Positions 10,700 to 20,104 of a stretch of 41,371 bases of DNA are shown in pieces. The notes beneath the pieces were generated by a model. That model saw only the letters and a list, made by a program, of their open reading frames with translations. It had not been told where the DNA came from and did no database searches. Source of the stretch: Spirogloea muscicola (taxonomy: Eukaryota > Streptophyta > Zygnematophyceae > Spirogloeales > Spirogloeaceae); contig WELB01000115.1 of assembly GCA_009602725.1 (NCBI GenBank), forward strand, positions 409,005-450,375, written 5' to 3'. The first letter of the stretch is position 1. Each line of letters starts with the position of its first letter. The translations under genes and the position numbers were made by a program.

Positions 10700-10765
10700 T
10701 CACAAGGAGGAAGGCGCTTCCAGTAGAGGGCGATGGCCGTTAGTGGCCAGCCCAGAAAAAAATTT
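10700..10765 (-). mobile_element. LINE-E-type hairpin tail, inverted
   Basis: On the minus strand: TTTCTGGGCTGGCCACTAAC, then GGCCATCGCCCTCTACTGGA. The plus-strand copy near 40500-40550 reads TTTCTGGGCTGGCCAACCAC, then AGCCATCGCCCTCCACTGGA. Another inverted copy lies at 40180-40235. Confidence 0.7.
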
Positions 10766-10899
10766 CAACAAGTTCGATGTACGAAGTTGTCTTCCCTCCT
10801 CCATCACCTGGCACAGCTTGTCAATGCCCGCCGATGTACTCCAGCGAGTAGCTTTAGGACTCTAGCGTCCCACAACCAATATTTGGTTACTGTAAGATC

Positions 10900-11130
10900 C
10901 GCTTTCATTGATTCTGCAGCGTTCCAGGCAGTCGCGAAACACTGACTTGCTGGGCGCACACGAGGATAGGCTCATGGCTCAAGTGGTGGTGCTCTGGCTC
11001 CTCAGCTTAGCTTGTCGTATGTATGTGCTCACCCGCGGGTACTAGAGACCCCCTTAAACAGCTTACCTGCCCCGTAACCAGGTCTATGTAGGCCTCGGAT
11101 TGGCCTCCCTTTTGTTTTATGCTGACCACG
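10900..11130 (+). mobile_element. LINE 3' end, family C
   Basis: GGCTCCTCAGCTTAGCTTGT, then TATGTGCTCACCCGCGGGTA and a TAG encode ...SLSY-YVLTRGY and stop at about 11045. The downstream TACCTGCCCCGTAACCAGGT and GCCTCGGATTGGCCTCCCTT match the copy at 24240-24450. The 3' UTR has an AGGCC...GGCCT inverted repeat instead of the GGCTG hairpin. Confidence 0.7.
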
Positions 11131-11212
11131 TACCTTTCTTCTACGTCCTGACTCGTGGTTACTGAGCGGGTCAGCTTAGCAATGTAGAACAGGATACCTG
11201 GTTTACATACTT
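11131..11212 (+). mobile_element. LINE-B 3' tail, solo
   Basis: TACGTCCTGACTCGTGGTTA, then CTGAGCGGGTCAGCTTAGCA is the family B ending. It directly follows the LINE-C tail, so these are two independent insertions in the same orientation. Confidence 0.65.
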
Positions 11213-11326
11213 AAGACCAGTGCCATGGCTTCATCAGAAAATGCCTTGAAAAGTGGCACCCTGCTCCTCTTACAGTGAGGGCAGCTTGCTTCAAGGGCAC
11301 CTTGCTTGAGGTACTTCCAAGCCATG

Positions 11327-13939
11327 CTACGTGGCTGCCATCAATCTCTCTTTTACCATCTGTACAACGCGGAGAGCATCTACTGTCATTGCAACTTTCA
11401 CAGCTGGCCGCCCACACCACTCTGTCATAGTCGCCCACCTAACCATCATCCCCACAGCATTATGATCAGACAATGCCCCTCACAGTCTGTCTGTTGCATT
11501 TTGCACTAATAGCCAGTACTCAATCTGGTGTTCGCCCTTGATGCAGCAGGTTGCCTGTGTGTGCGTGGAAGTCATACAGGCTGAATCTCAGGCGATCTGC
11601 CACAAGAAGGCTTACTTCTTGGGGCGTGCATTTACAATCGTCATGCCTTTGCTGAGGCCGTCTGTTTGTACACGGACAACCCCCGTTATGTACGTAAAAA
11701 GGCTTGGCTCCACTGCCGCCAGGACTGTAGTGGGATCGTGCAAATAGACACCTGCAAATGGCAATGAATGAATAAGCTCACCTATGCCCCACTTGCTACA
11801 ATAATATAGAAATCTGATATATACTCCTTCCACGCCTAGATCCTTTGTTGTGCAGCTTGTATAGAACTTTCTGAAATGCTTCAGCAAGCTTTGCATTTAG
11901 CAGGTAGGGATCAACACATCAGCATGCTTGCAGAGTCATCATTTGACATATATGGGTTCACGATTAAGGAGTATATACAAGTTGCTTAATAAGGATGACT
12001 TTACTACGAAGATTGTACCATGTATGTCATAAGCATTGTGATGGTAGGCTGCGTAGAATTGCGCAATGTCATGAAGGAACTTCCCATAGCGACCAGGTGC
12101 ATCTCTTAAGTGGAGAAGGTCCTCGTCTACAGGATGGCATCAGCAGACTATGTGTCAACTTGATAATGACCTGAAGAGAAGAAGGTGAGAGTGGCATAAT
12201 CATGATCAGCGGTGCTTGTTGTGGTCATCAAGCTGCAGCTGCAGGTCTTGCCTGTGAATATTACTTGGTGAGTGATGTTGACACCAATGACAAGGATATC
12301 GGCTCCACAAGAAAGCACCATGTCAGCAGCATCAGTGTCGCTATATATCTGGCTTGCAGCAGTACATGCACAGGGACAAATTTATTGATGAGCTCTAGGC
12401 CATTCAAACTTTGGGACTCCAGGAAAAACCGAAGTGGGAAACAGAAGCAATCACTCTATGCACTGCTGCTTCTAACGTATACCATGAGCCTATTGTGATG
12501 CCAGCAATTCAAGTGCTTAACTAGGACATAGTCCCATAGAGCCTACACAGGTCATGAGGCACGAATCTTTGGTAGTCCAACTTTACTGATGATTCTGCAA
12601 CGAATATTCATTTTTGGTATGAGTTTGACATGCAGTGGCTGTTGTTAAGAGGAGGAAGTACGTCTCCATCTCACATTCGCCTCTGCGGCTGGGTTTACGT
12701 TGCCGTTGACGAAGAAGGCCCCACCCAGGATCACAATTTGTCCAACCTTCTTTGGGAACATGGGGTCCAATTCAATGGCCTGAACAGTTGCTCAACCAAC
12801 ACAGATTGGAATCAGCTTCAATGTTGTCTGCACAAGCACAAACAACTGCAATGGCAAGTAGAGGCAAGCCTGATCACCTTTGCAAGATTCGTGAGGGGCC
12901 CCAGAGCTATCATTGTTATTTCACCCGGGGCCTCTGACACCCTTGCATTGAGGAAGTCAGCAGCTCGTCCATCCAGAGCTTTTCCAATTGGCGGTTGAGG
13001 ATACGTGTTCCCCATGCCATCAGAACCGTGCACAAAATCCGCAATTCTCTCTTTTGCGACCCCCTGCTAATTAAATGCGAGACCTATGTAAGCAGGCAGC
13101 AGTCTCTTGTTGAAAACATGCTACTATTGACAGGGTTTACAATGTACGACTAGGTAATATGCAACTTAGCAGGCTAAGCATGCTGCGATTGTGTCCACAT
13201 TGGTGGCTCTATTTGTCATTGGCATGTGCAAGATCGATGCTCCAATTTCGGATAAATGCAGTATATGAGCAGGTTGCGTCCAGCAACGAGTCCACGAGAA
13301 GCAACAGGAATGATGGCCAGCACCTTGATGGACGTCGTCTCCCCTTGCACGATGGGAATGTCAGTCTTGCCGGCGAGCTCGCACTGCAAGCAGAGGAGCA
13401 AGCAAGCAAGGGCGGTCAGGAAGGTGAAGCTGCAGCAAGGAGGCTTGTCCAAAAGGCAAGTGTATCCTTGCATACATATTGAGCATGCAATAGTCGACAG
13501 ATACTCGACTAAATTTTTTAGGTGAGCAGGCCAGCAAGCCTTGTAAGCACTTTGGCCAGTGTACTGAGCTCGAAGGAAGGTGAGGTCGTCAAGCAGCTGG
13601 CTGGCATCCGGTAGCCGGCACTAACCAGGAGAAGTGCATTGCTGGTGGCCGTTGGGGTGCGGACGTTGCCGAAGGTGGTGGTGATGCCGACGACCTGCAG
13701 CTCCGGCGACTGGAACGCCAGCAGGATCGCCATCGCGTCATCTGCTCGTCAACTCAGATGGCAATAAATTCTGCTAGCTTGTTGGAGCATGTCCCAGGCA
13801 CGACGGTCGTTATGCGATGCAGCCATGGAGGCCTTAGCCTGCGAAAGCGGCGGGGATCCTCCACAAAGCCTCAAGGGACGCTACCAATGCCGGGGTCCGT
13901 GTCGATGATGCACTTGTTGGCGCGCGCCGGGGCCGCCAT
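11327..13939 (-). CDS. URH: Uridine/inosine-type ribonucleoside hydrolase
   Basis: Hydrolyses the N-glycosidic bond of ribonucleosides (uridine in plant URH enzymes), releasing base and ribose for salvage or catabolism; the plant enzymes are cytosolic. Nine exons: 13939-13885, 13741-13626, 13383-13324, 13063-12878, 12779-12675, 12348-12252, 12126-12019, 11751-11616, 11438-11327 (TAG). They sum to 975 nt, 324 residues, close to the usual family length. The calcium-binding motif DTDPGIDDAMAI is split by intron 1. Also present are TTTFGN, FVHGSDGMGN, ITMIALGPLTNLA, VILGGAFFVNGNVNP and VYLHDP, which carries the active-site histidine. The ATG at 13939 is the only choice, with an in-frame TGA seven codons upstream. 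Intron 6 (12251-12127) begins GC rather than GT; the GC donor is the one that keeps phase and preserves the family sequence HQVIFTDEDL. Confidence 0.96.
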
Positions 13940-14340
13940 GGCGCCGGCGGGGAGCTCTCAGGCGTAGCGGCCGAAGCAGAAGGCGATGAGGAGGGCGCGC
14001 AGGGGGTGGCGCAGCCACGCCCGGGACGCGCGGCGCGCCGCGCGGAGCAGCTCGCAGAGCCGCAACATGGGAGGGCTGCGGCGGCGACGAGGAGGCCGCC
14101 GCCGCCGATGCCGCCGCCGCCGGGCCTGGCTCGCGACTGCAAGCCGCCTTGCGGCGGCCTCAGCGAGTCTTCCCAACGAGGAGGCCCCTCTGCGGCCGCC
14201 GTTGCTCCGGGCCTGCCGTCGTTGCACCTGGCGACGGCTCTCGAGCACCTGCAGCAGTTTGCCTAGCGTTGAGGTGTTCTCCTTTTTGTTGTGGAGAAAC
14301 TATTTCTCAGGCTGCACTGTGAAGTCGCGCCTCTGATGGC
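13940..14340. other. GC-rich upstream region of the nucleoside hydrolase
   Basis: A GC-rich block (13960-14270) with CCG/GCC runs. It probably holds the promoter and 5' UTR of the minus-strand hydrolase. Long Arg/Ala frames occur on both strands but are explained by base composition. No second gene is supported. Confidence 0.5.
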
Positions 14341-14344
14341 ACAG

Positions 14345-14485
14345 TGCTGGCCTCTGGGCTGGCCTTTCCCAGCCCCTATCCTCTTTGAACATTGTCCATT
14401 CTTTTTGGGTTGGCTTTGCCGGCCCCTCTTCTCAGTAGGCGAGCACCTTCTTATCCTCTAAGAAGGGCGAGCTCTTCTTCCTGGC
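14345..14485 (+). mobile_element. Nested pair of LINE-A-type hairpin units
   Basis: The outer unit has a perfect hairpin, GGGCTGG (14356-14362) pairing with CCAGCCC (14369-14375), then CTATCCTCT. A 67-bp inner unit (14385-14451) interrupts it, with its own GGGTTGG/CCGGCCC hairpin and the tail CTTCTCAGTAGGCGAGCACC. TATCCTCT is repeated on both sides (14377-14384 and 14452-14459), after which the outer tail resumes as AAGAAGGGCGAGCTCTTCTT. This is a unit inserted inside another copy of the same unit. Confidence 0.8.
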
Positions 14486-15110
14486 TACGCTGGCCTTGTC
14501 AGGGGTCCTAGCAACACGAGGGGCTTCCTGGACACCGGTGCTGTGCTCTTCAGTTGCCTGACATCCAAGCAACTAAATGATGCATGCGAACAGAGTCGGT
14601 TGCAACTGCCAGCTGTATAACAATGCAATGAGAGAAAGGCGCGCGGTGCCCATGAATTGCAAGAGATACCTCCAGTCACGATGATGGAGACTTCATCACC
14701 TCGCTTTTGGTAAGCTGCTTTTCTGGGGCCCGTGCACTGCACAGCTTCCAAGCAGTCGACCATTAAGTGGGCTAGCTCTACAAGGACTGTGTGCATACTC
14801 TTTATTGAAGTTTACAACTCCTTCCGCAGTGTCCCGCTTCACGATGAACCACAGCTTCTGACATTCGTTGTCAAGTCTTCGAGTGGTTCTTGTAAGCAGC
14901 GCTTTTGCAGCCCTGTACTCGAGACGCCCCCTTCTTGCTCATGGGCAAGCAAGCAACACTCGGCACCAGCTAATCCAGCAGAATGACATGGTACTTCATA
15001 GGAGGCTCATCTTGCTGACATTTGCCCCAAGCCACTGCCTTCCTCCATAAAGCTAAAAGTGAAGAGATCATAACTGCAATACAGTTCGGATATGCCTTCG
15101 CAGATTTGCC
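14486..15110 (-). other. Possible unrecognised gene
   Basis: A minus-strand frame with good codon texture runs from about 14910 to 14700. It includes ALLTRTTRRLDNECQKLWFI, then VKRDTAEGVVNFNKEY. A candidate start, MANLRRHIRT, lies near 15110. Splice sites between them do not resolve cleanly. I do not recognise the family; it may be a small spliced gene or chance. Confidence 0.3.
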
Positions 15111-15355
15111 ATCAGAGATTATACCGCCTCCACATGCAAGAAGTTGTCGTGGTGTACCTTGAAACAAGAGCAGCTCTTCCCGACAAGTGCAGAGGTGTTG
15201 ATGGACCAGCCCATAATACTTGCAGAATGTCGAGACAAGAGAAGGAGCGCGCGTTTGGAGAACAAGCTCTGAAGAAGTGGACACAGCTGGGTGGCGAGAG
15301 CGGCACCAACAGGCAGAGCACAGAGGAAAGAGCAGCTTCTCCAAAGGGGCTGAGG
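15111..15355. other. No supported gene
   Basis: About 250 bp between the unrecognised ORF and an inverted hairpin tail. Open frames exist on both strands but show no domain and no confident splice sites. Confidence 0.3.
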
Positions 15356-15410
15356 GCTGTGAAAAGGGAAGTCCAGCCCACAAAGAATGAATTAGGCACA
15401 GGAGAAGGCG
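15355..15410 (-). mobile_element. Inverted hairpin tail, LINE-A-like
   Basis: On the minus strand: TAATTCATTCTTTGTGGGCT, then GGACTTCCCTTTTCACAGCC and CTCAGCCCCTTTGG. The order cattct-GGGCTG-loop-CAGCCC is the shared hairpin module with a longer loop. Confidence 0.6.
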
Positions 15411-15559
15411 TGCGGTGCGCATGACTATCAAAAGGAGGTTACTTTATGCCAATATTGTCAAGGCAAAAGCTCGTGGGTCAAAAAGGCCAAAAAGTGGGCC
15501 AAAAAGTGGGCTAATTAAACGAAGCTCTATGCCAAGGGGGGCTAAAGTAACTAACGTCG

Positions 15560-15625
15560 CAATAACATGCGACATTAGTACCCACGAGTGAGCACATACT
15601 CAACCGACAGGCTAATTTGGGGAGC
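15560..15625 (-). mobile_element. LINE-C 3' end, inverted
   Basis: On the minus strand GTATGTGCTCACTCGTGGGT followed by a stop encodes the ...YVLTRGY ending of family C. Only a short fragment remains. The preceding 15470-15530 region repeats AAAAAGTGGGC in tandem. Confidence 0.55.
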
Positions 15626-15744
15626 CGGAACACCGCCACGGAAGCCAGTGGCCAGACTTAGAGCGAGGCCAGCACGCTGATGAATAGCCAGAGCTTGTAA
15701 TTGCTGCAAATCAAGCGAAACTCACATTCTGTAAGGTGCAATTG

Positions 15745-15795
15745 AGGCATTCTTTCTGGGCTGGCTTTTCACAGCCCCCGACCCCCTCGGAAGAA
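15745..15795 (+). mobile_element. Solo hairpin tail
   Basis: GGCATTCTTTCTGGGCTGGC, then TTTTCACAGCCCCCGACCCC, with GGGCTG (15758-15763) pairing with CAGCCC (15772-15777). It resembles the outer copy at 4575-4600. Confidence 0.65.
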
Positions 15796-15824
15796 AATTG
15801 GAGTCATTACTAAATGATGAAGGG

Positions 15825-15995
15825 CCTGTATGGCCAAGTACAGGCGAGCACATTGACAGATGTACATCACCTGCTGCTAAGCTGACCTGCTCAATAACCA
15901 CGAGTCATCAGCACATAGACGCTCACTCGTGGGTTCTAAGCTTCCATCTGCGTCGGCACCTGAAGGTCGCTAAATGATGCCTTCGGAAGAGCTCA
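15825..15995 (-). mobile_element. LINE-B 3' end, inverted, interrupted by a LINE-C piece
   Basis: The plus strand shows the reverse complement of the B tail: TGCTGCTAAGCTGACCTGCT, then CAATAACCACGAGTC. The match is broken after GCACATAG by about 45 bp containing CGCTCACTCGTGGGTTCTAA, a family C ending. It then resumes with AGGTCGCTAAATGATGCC. Compare the uninterrupted copy at 4790-4830. Confidence 0.65.
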
Positions 15996-16024
15996 CTACT
16001 GAGGAATGCTAGTGTGCCTCAAGC

Positions 16025-16100
16025 TGCTTTTTGCGCCTTCCGGCCCCCTCAGACCTTGTCCATTCCTTACGGCTGGCCTCACACAGCCACGGGTGTCAAT
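16025..16100 (+). mobile_element. LINE-D 3' tail, solo, upstream of RPL7A
   Basis: CCCCTCAGACCTTGTCCATT, then CCTTACGGCTGGCCTCACAC and AGCCACGGGTGTCAATTTGG follow the D tail (compare 5355-5410) with a diverged end. It lies about 170 bp upstream of the telomere-motif promoter element. Confidence 0.6.
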
Positions 16101-16271
16101 TTGGAAGCTGCTGTTTCCTGCCTCCGCGGAGCCCATCGCTGGACGAGCCCCAGCGCCGTGCGATGCGGGGGTGCGGCGCCGTCGGATCGGAGTGACGGCG
16201 AGGGCGTTGTGACGCTGACGCCTTTACCCCCTGGCGGGGACCGCCTTCTCCCACGGCACGGCGCCCAGGGC

Positions 16272-16303
16272 TTTAGGGCAGCCAGCCTCGACCCCGCCCT
16301 AAA
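16272..16303 (+). promoter_or_regulatory. Inverted pair of telo-box motifs in the RPL7A promoter
   Basis: TTTAGGG at 16272-16278 and CCCTAAA at 16297-16303 form an inverted pair (GCTTTAGGGC and GCCCTAAACC). Telo-boxes related to the TTTAGGG telomere repeat are known upstream of plant ribosomal protein genes. Their position 90-120 bp before the eL8 start fits that role. The function here is inferred. Confidence 0.6.
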
Positions 16304-16395
16304 CCCCGGCGCCTCCGCCCGCCGCGCCTCCGCCCGAGCAGCCATGGCGAGCCGCGCCAAGGTGACCGGCCGCCCGCGCCTGCGCCTGCGACGCC

Positions 16396-18209
16396 ATGCA
16401 CGGCGCGCCTCGCGGCGGAGCCTCCNCACCCAGCGGCAGCGGCGCCGCCAAAAAGAAGGACGTGAGAACCCCCCCCTCCCTCCCCCGGTGCCGCCGTCGC
16501 CCCGCTGACGCCCCCCGTCATCCTGACGCGCCGCCCCCGCCCGCGCTGGCACACCAACGCGGCGGCGGCGTCACCTCCTCGCACGCCTTCGCCCCCACCT
16601 GCGCAGTCACCCTGACGCGGCGCCCCCGCCTGCGCCGTCACCGCTGACGCAGGCGGCGGAGAAGGCGGAGCCCAACCCGCTGTTCGAGCGGCGGCCGAAG
16701 CAGTTTGGCATCGGTGGGGCGCTGCCGCCGACGCGGTCGCTGCACCGCTTCGTCAAGTGGCCCAAGTACGTGCGCCTCCAGCGCCAGCGTCGCGTCCTGC
16801 ACCAGCGCCTCAAGGTCCCGCCCGCGCTCAACCAGTTCACCAAGGCCCTCGACAAGAACCTCGGTGAGCTGGCTTTGTGGGCTTTGTGGGCTTACTGGGT
16901 TTTGTGGGTTCTGTGGGTTTTGTGGGTTTGTGGCCATTTGAGCAGCCGCTTGCCAGTGGCCGTGCACTGCGTCGAGACATGGGATTTTGGTTGTGGCTGA
17001 CGGCTGTGCCTGCGGCGGAGCCTGCAGCCACGAGCCTGTTCAAGGTGCTGCTCAAGTACCGGCCAGAGGACCGCGCCGCCAAGCGCGAGCGGCTGCGGAA
17101 GCAGGCGGAGGCCGAGGCGTCGGCCAAGGCCGACGGCAAGACGGTGGAGACGAAGAAGCCCATCGTGGTCAAGTTTGGCATCAACCACATCACGTACCTC
17201 ATCGAGCAGGTCCTCCCACCCCCTGGCTCCTCCTTGGCTCCATCTGATGGAGTCTACTGTGCCCGCTGCCGGCAAGTCGAAGTGCAGGCTTAGCCAGCAA
17301 TCATGACTATATATTGAGATTGTCCTGGTTGTCTGGGCCGTGGCCTGTCCTGTCCTGGGCTACTATGCCGGACTTGTGGAAGGTCGGCGGTTGCATGCAA
17401 CGTCAGCTGCTGGGATGCCGAGGGAGGGGGCGTTGGCTCACTTGGCCATGCGAGCCGGTTGCGGCTGCAGGGTAAGGCGCAGCTGGTTGTGATTGCGCAC
17501 GACGTGGACCCCATCGAGCTCGTTGTCTGGCTGCCGGCGCTGTGCCGCAAGATGGGCGTCCCTTACTGCATCGTCAAGGGCAAGGCCCGCCTCGGCGCGG
17601 TGCGTCGCAGGCCGGGCTCCTCTGCCACCCTTGTGGCGGTGGCCTGCCTCAGCCCCTCACTTGATTGGCAACTTGAAGCTTATTGATAGACATGCTTACG
17701 GAGGTTCTGAATGCAAAGCCCCAAAGATGTAGAAAGGGTTTACAAGGATACATAGGCATGACAGTCGCACCTCTCGCCTCTGAGTGCGGAGTACGCACCC
17801 TGCTGGTGATCACGCAGGTCGTGCACCAGAAAACGGCGACGTGCCTGGCTTTGACGTCTGTGAAGAACGAGGACAAGCATGACTTTAGCAAGATCGTGGA
17901 GGCCGTGAAGGTGAAATAGCATATAATGTTATGGCAGTTGTTGGTGTAATCACTCTGTTTTATGCTTGTATTAGTACTAATTTGAAGCAACCAATTGCAG
18001 TGAATGCCAAGCCTTCTCAGTTTCTTTGCCCTGCCATGTACAGCATTCTGAAGTTTGCTGGTCATACTCCTGTGCAGGCCAACTTCAATGACCGCTACGA
18101 CGAGTTCCGGAGGCAATGGGGCGGTGGTATCATGGGGGTCAAGTCCCAGGCCAAGACCAAGGCCCGCGAGCGCATCCTGGCCAAGGAGCTCGCACAGCGC
18201 ATGTCCTAA
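16396..18209 (+). CDS. RPL7A: 60S ribosomal protein eL8 (L7a)
   Basis: Structural protein of the cytosolic large ribosomal subunit; binds 25/28S rRNA. Six exons: 16396-16461, 16653-16863, 17028-17209, 17471-17599, 17818-17910, 18078-18209 (TAA). They total 813 nt, 270 residues, a normal length. All junctions are GT-AG and in phase. Diagnostic stretches are [66 protein letters not shown] (the L7Ae/L30e-type RNA-binding core), [13 protein letters not shown] and [20 protein letters not shown]. The start is the weak point. The ATG at 16396 gives RGGAS...GAAKKKD, similar to other eL8 N-termini, but a second ATG at 16344 (MASRAK before a GTGACC donor) could be a separate first exon, and an N lies at 16426. 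The convergent neighbour's stop is only 46 bp downstream. Confidence 0.97.
16871..16933 (+). repeat. G-rich minisatellite in RPL7A intron 2
   Basis: Units like TGTGGGTTT and TGTGGGCTT repeat about six times just inside intron 2. The G-triplet runs on the coding strand could form a quadruplex in the pre-mRNA; that is inference. Confidence 0.85.
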
Positions 18210-18255
18210 GACAATCTTCACTACCACACATAGGCACCCATGGGGCATTTCTAAT

Positions 18256-19903
18256 TCACCTCTCACCTTGTCTTTTACGGGTCTTCGTGTCCTTTGCACA
18301 CCGAATGAGGTCAAAGGTCCACACCATATTGGTGATGTACTTCATCTCATTGCGTTTTGGGCCAGCCTGATGGACTTCCCATCTTATGGGATGACACTCC
18401 ACATCGTGCAGCCAATACTTCACTGGTGCTGCTAGCTCCTCATGATGGAGTTGAGTGTTGATAGTGGTGCAGCCAAATAAGCTGGTCTTCAGTTATGCGC
18501 AAGCACTTCAGACAGAGTCTGGATGGAACACTGAATATATCCCGTCGGTAAGCATATCTTTGAAGACATGAATGGGTGCTAAGTGCTTACTCGGAGTCAG
18601 CTGCATTGGACATGGGAACCTTGGACGTGGGACCCTCAGCTGTGGCTCCTGCATTGCAATTTGTGAGCGCCACACAACAGGGTTGTGGTAAGTGGTGACA
18701 GCAGCAGTGCTAAGCTGCTGGCATGGTCATGGCTCGAATCGAGCGCAACAAGCTTCTTTGCCTCACGCAGGCTACATTGCACTACATAAATTGCATTGCA
18801 TAATCTTCACATACCAAAGTGGTAACTTGGGCGAAGCAGCAGCTCATGCCACAATCGGCAAGTGGCTGCTAGTATCATACGTTCCAAGCAACACTGTTCA
18901 CAGCCGACAAGAATCTACAGATGTTTGCAGCGATACAGAGTGCCTATGTTTGCCTGAAACCTGCTGTGTCATTGTCAGAATGTACAGCTCCTTCAGAAAA
19001 TGCCTTCAACAGAGACAGTGTTGCTGACTCACCACACAAGATGCACTGCTAGCCCAACTAAGTCTTCAAAATCTGCGGTTTTTGGGAAACTTAAACTACA
19101 TGTTGGTCCTGCAATCAGTAGACACAAACATCACTGGACCCTGCAACTTTCCACCAGCAGAGACCCACTGTGCAGTGGGAGCCATGTAGTCCCGTGTGAA
19201 AGGTTGTTCCGCTCACTCTTATTCTTGGCTCTAGTTCTTTGTGTCCGATCTGCTTCTGCTGATAGAGATTATGGACCGACCATTCGCAGAAGTCACGGAG
19301 AGTAGTGTCGTGTGTTTTGACCTTCCAGACCTTTCGGACCTTGTTCATTGCTTTGGGGTGGCCTCTCACAGCCATTGCCCTGGACGAGCTTCGCATTTGT
19401 GTCGGTGGCCTGTATGTGCAAGGGACCACGTCCCTGCCCCCAGAAGTTCATCTTGCAGAGGCTGCTGTGCTGTTATCAAGACAGCATGTGAACAGCGTAC
19501 ACAACACAGAGAGGCTGTTGATGACTGCAACATCTCACAAATGCACTGCATTCCACACTCAGATTATGTGGCATATTATTCAGTAACCCAGACATGTCTT
19601 ATCACGTTTGACTTGAGCATTAACAGTCTGTCCAGTGGTGTTGTCATCTGTTAATAACCCTCAACAGCATAATTGGACCTGTACAGACTACAGCTGGTCT
19701 TGGTCCACTTGGAGACGATGCACATGCATTGCATCAGCAGAAGCTCCAGAGAGGAGCTCCATGTAGATAGACGGCGCAGGGTGCGCTTGGACTGGCACTC
19801 TTCACGTAATATGCAAAGATAAGATGACACTGCAGGCAGACTCCCATATACCTTGCACATTCAGCTCCACCTTCATGTGGGTTTTCACTCTCCATCATTG
19901 CAT
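18256..19903 (-). CDS. Unrecognised spliced gene
   Basis: Several minus-strand segments look like real exons, though I cannot name the family. The best is the last one, 18428-18256: PVKYWLHDVECHPIRWEVHQ, later RNEMKYITNMVWTFDLIRC, then a basic tail and TGA. Upstream are 18714-18591 (AVTTYHNPVVWRSQ, LRVPRPRFPCP), about 19315-19222 (TTLRDFCEWSVHNLYQQKQ, GHKELEPRI before GTGAGC), and about 19765-19690 (RVPVQAHPAPSIYMELL). A possible start is MMESENPHEGG at 19898 or 19895. Some junctions (18591 to 18428, and around 18815-19080) do not keep phase with GT-AG sites, so the full model is open. The gene would converge on RPL7A and lie in tandem with FdC1. Confidence 0.5.
19325..19385 (+). mobile_element. 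LINE-D-type hairpin tail, solo
   Basis: CCAGACCTTTCGGACCTTGT, then TCATTGCTTTGGGGTGGCCT and CTCACAGCCA follow the D tail pattern with a weakened stem. It would fall in an intron of the minus-strand unrecognised gene. Confidence 0.5.
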
Positions 19904-20104
19904 AATCGATTGACACAATTTAAATAGCCTATACTGCAATTGCTTACCACATTGCATGACACACCATCCAACTTGGCAGTACTCGCAAGCGGGCAGCAAA
20001 AAAGTATTGAGGCACCCTGCTCGAATGGAATTCCAGCTGAGACACAGCAATGTGAAATACATATCTTGCTCATAGAGCTGTGGTTAAAAGCGTCTCGCTT
20101 GAGC

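Noticed and set aside
13958-14336. Arg/Ala-rich frames on both strands upstream of the nucleoside hydrolase
   Set aside because: Low complexity from GC-rich DNA, with no domain or start context.
18256-19903. REV7/HORMA protein suggested by a VPVQ...HP segment
   Set aside because: The order of the remaining segments does not follow that family and the helix motifs do not align.
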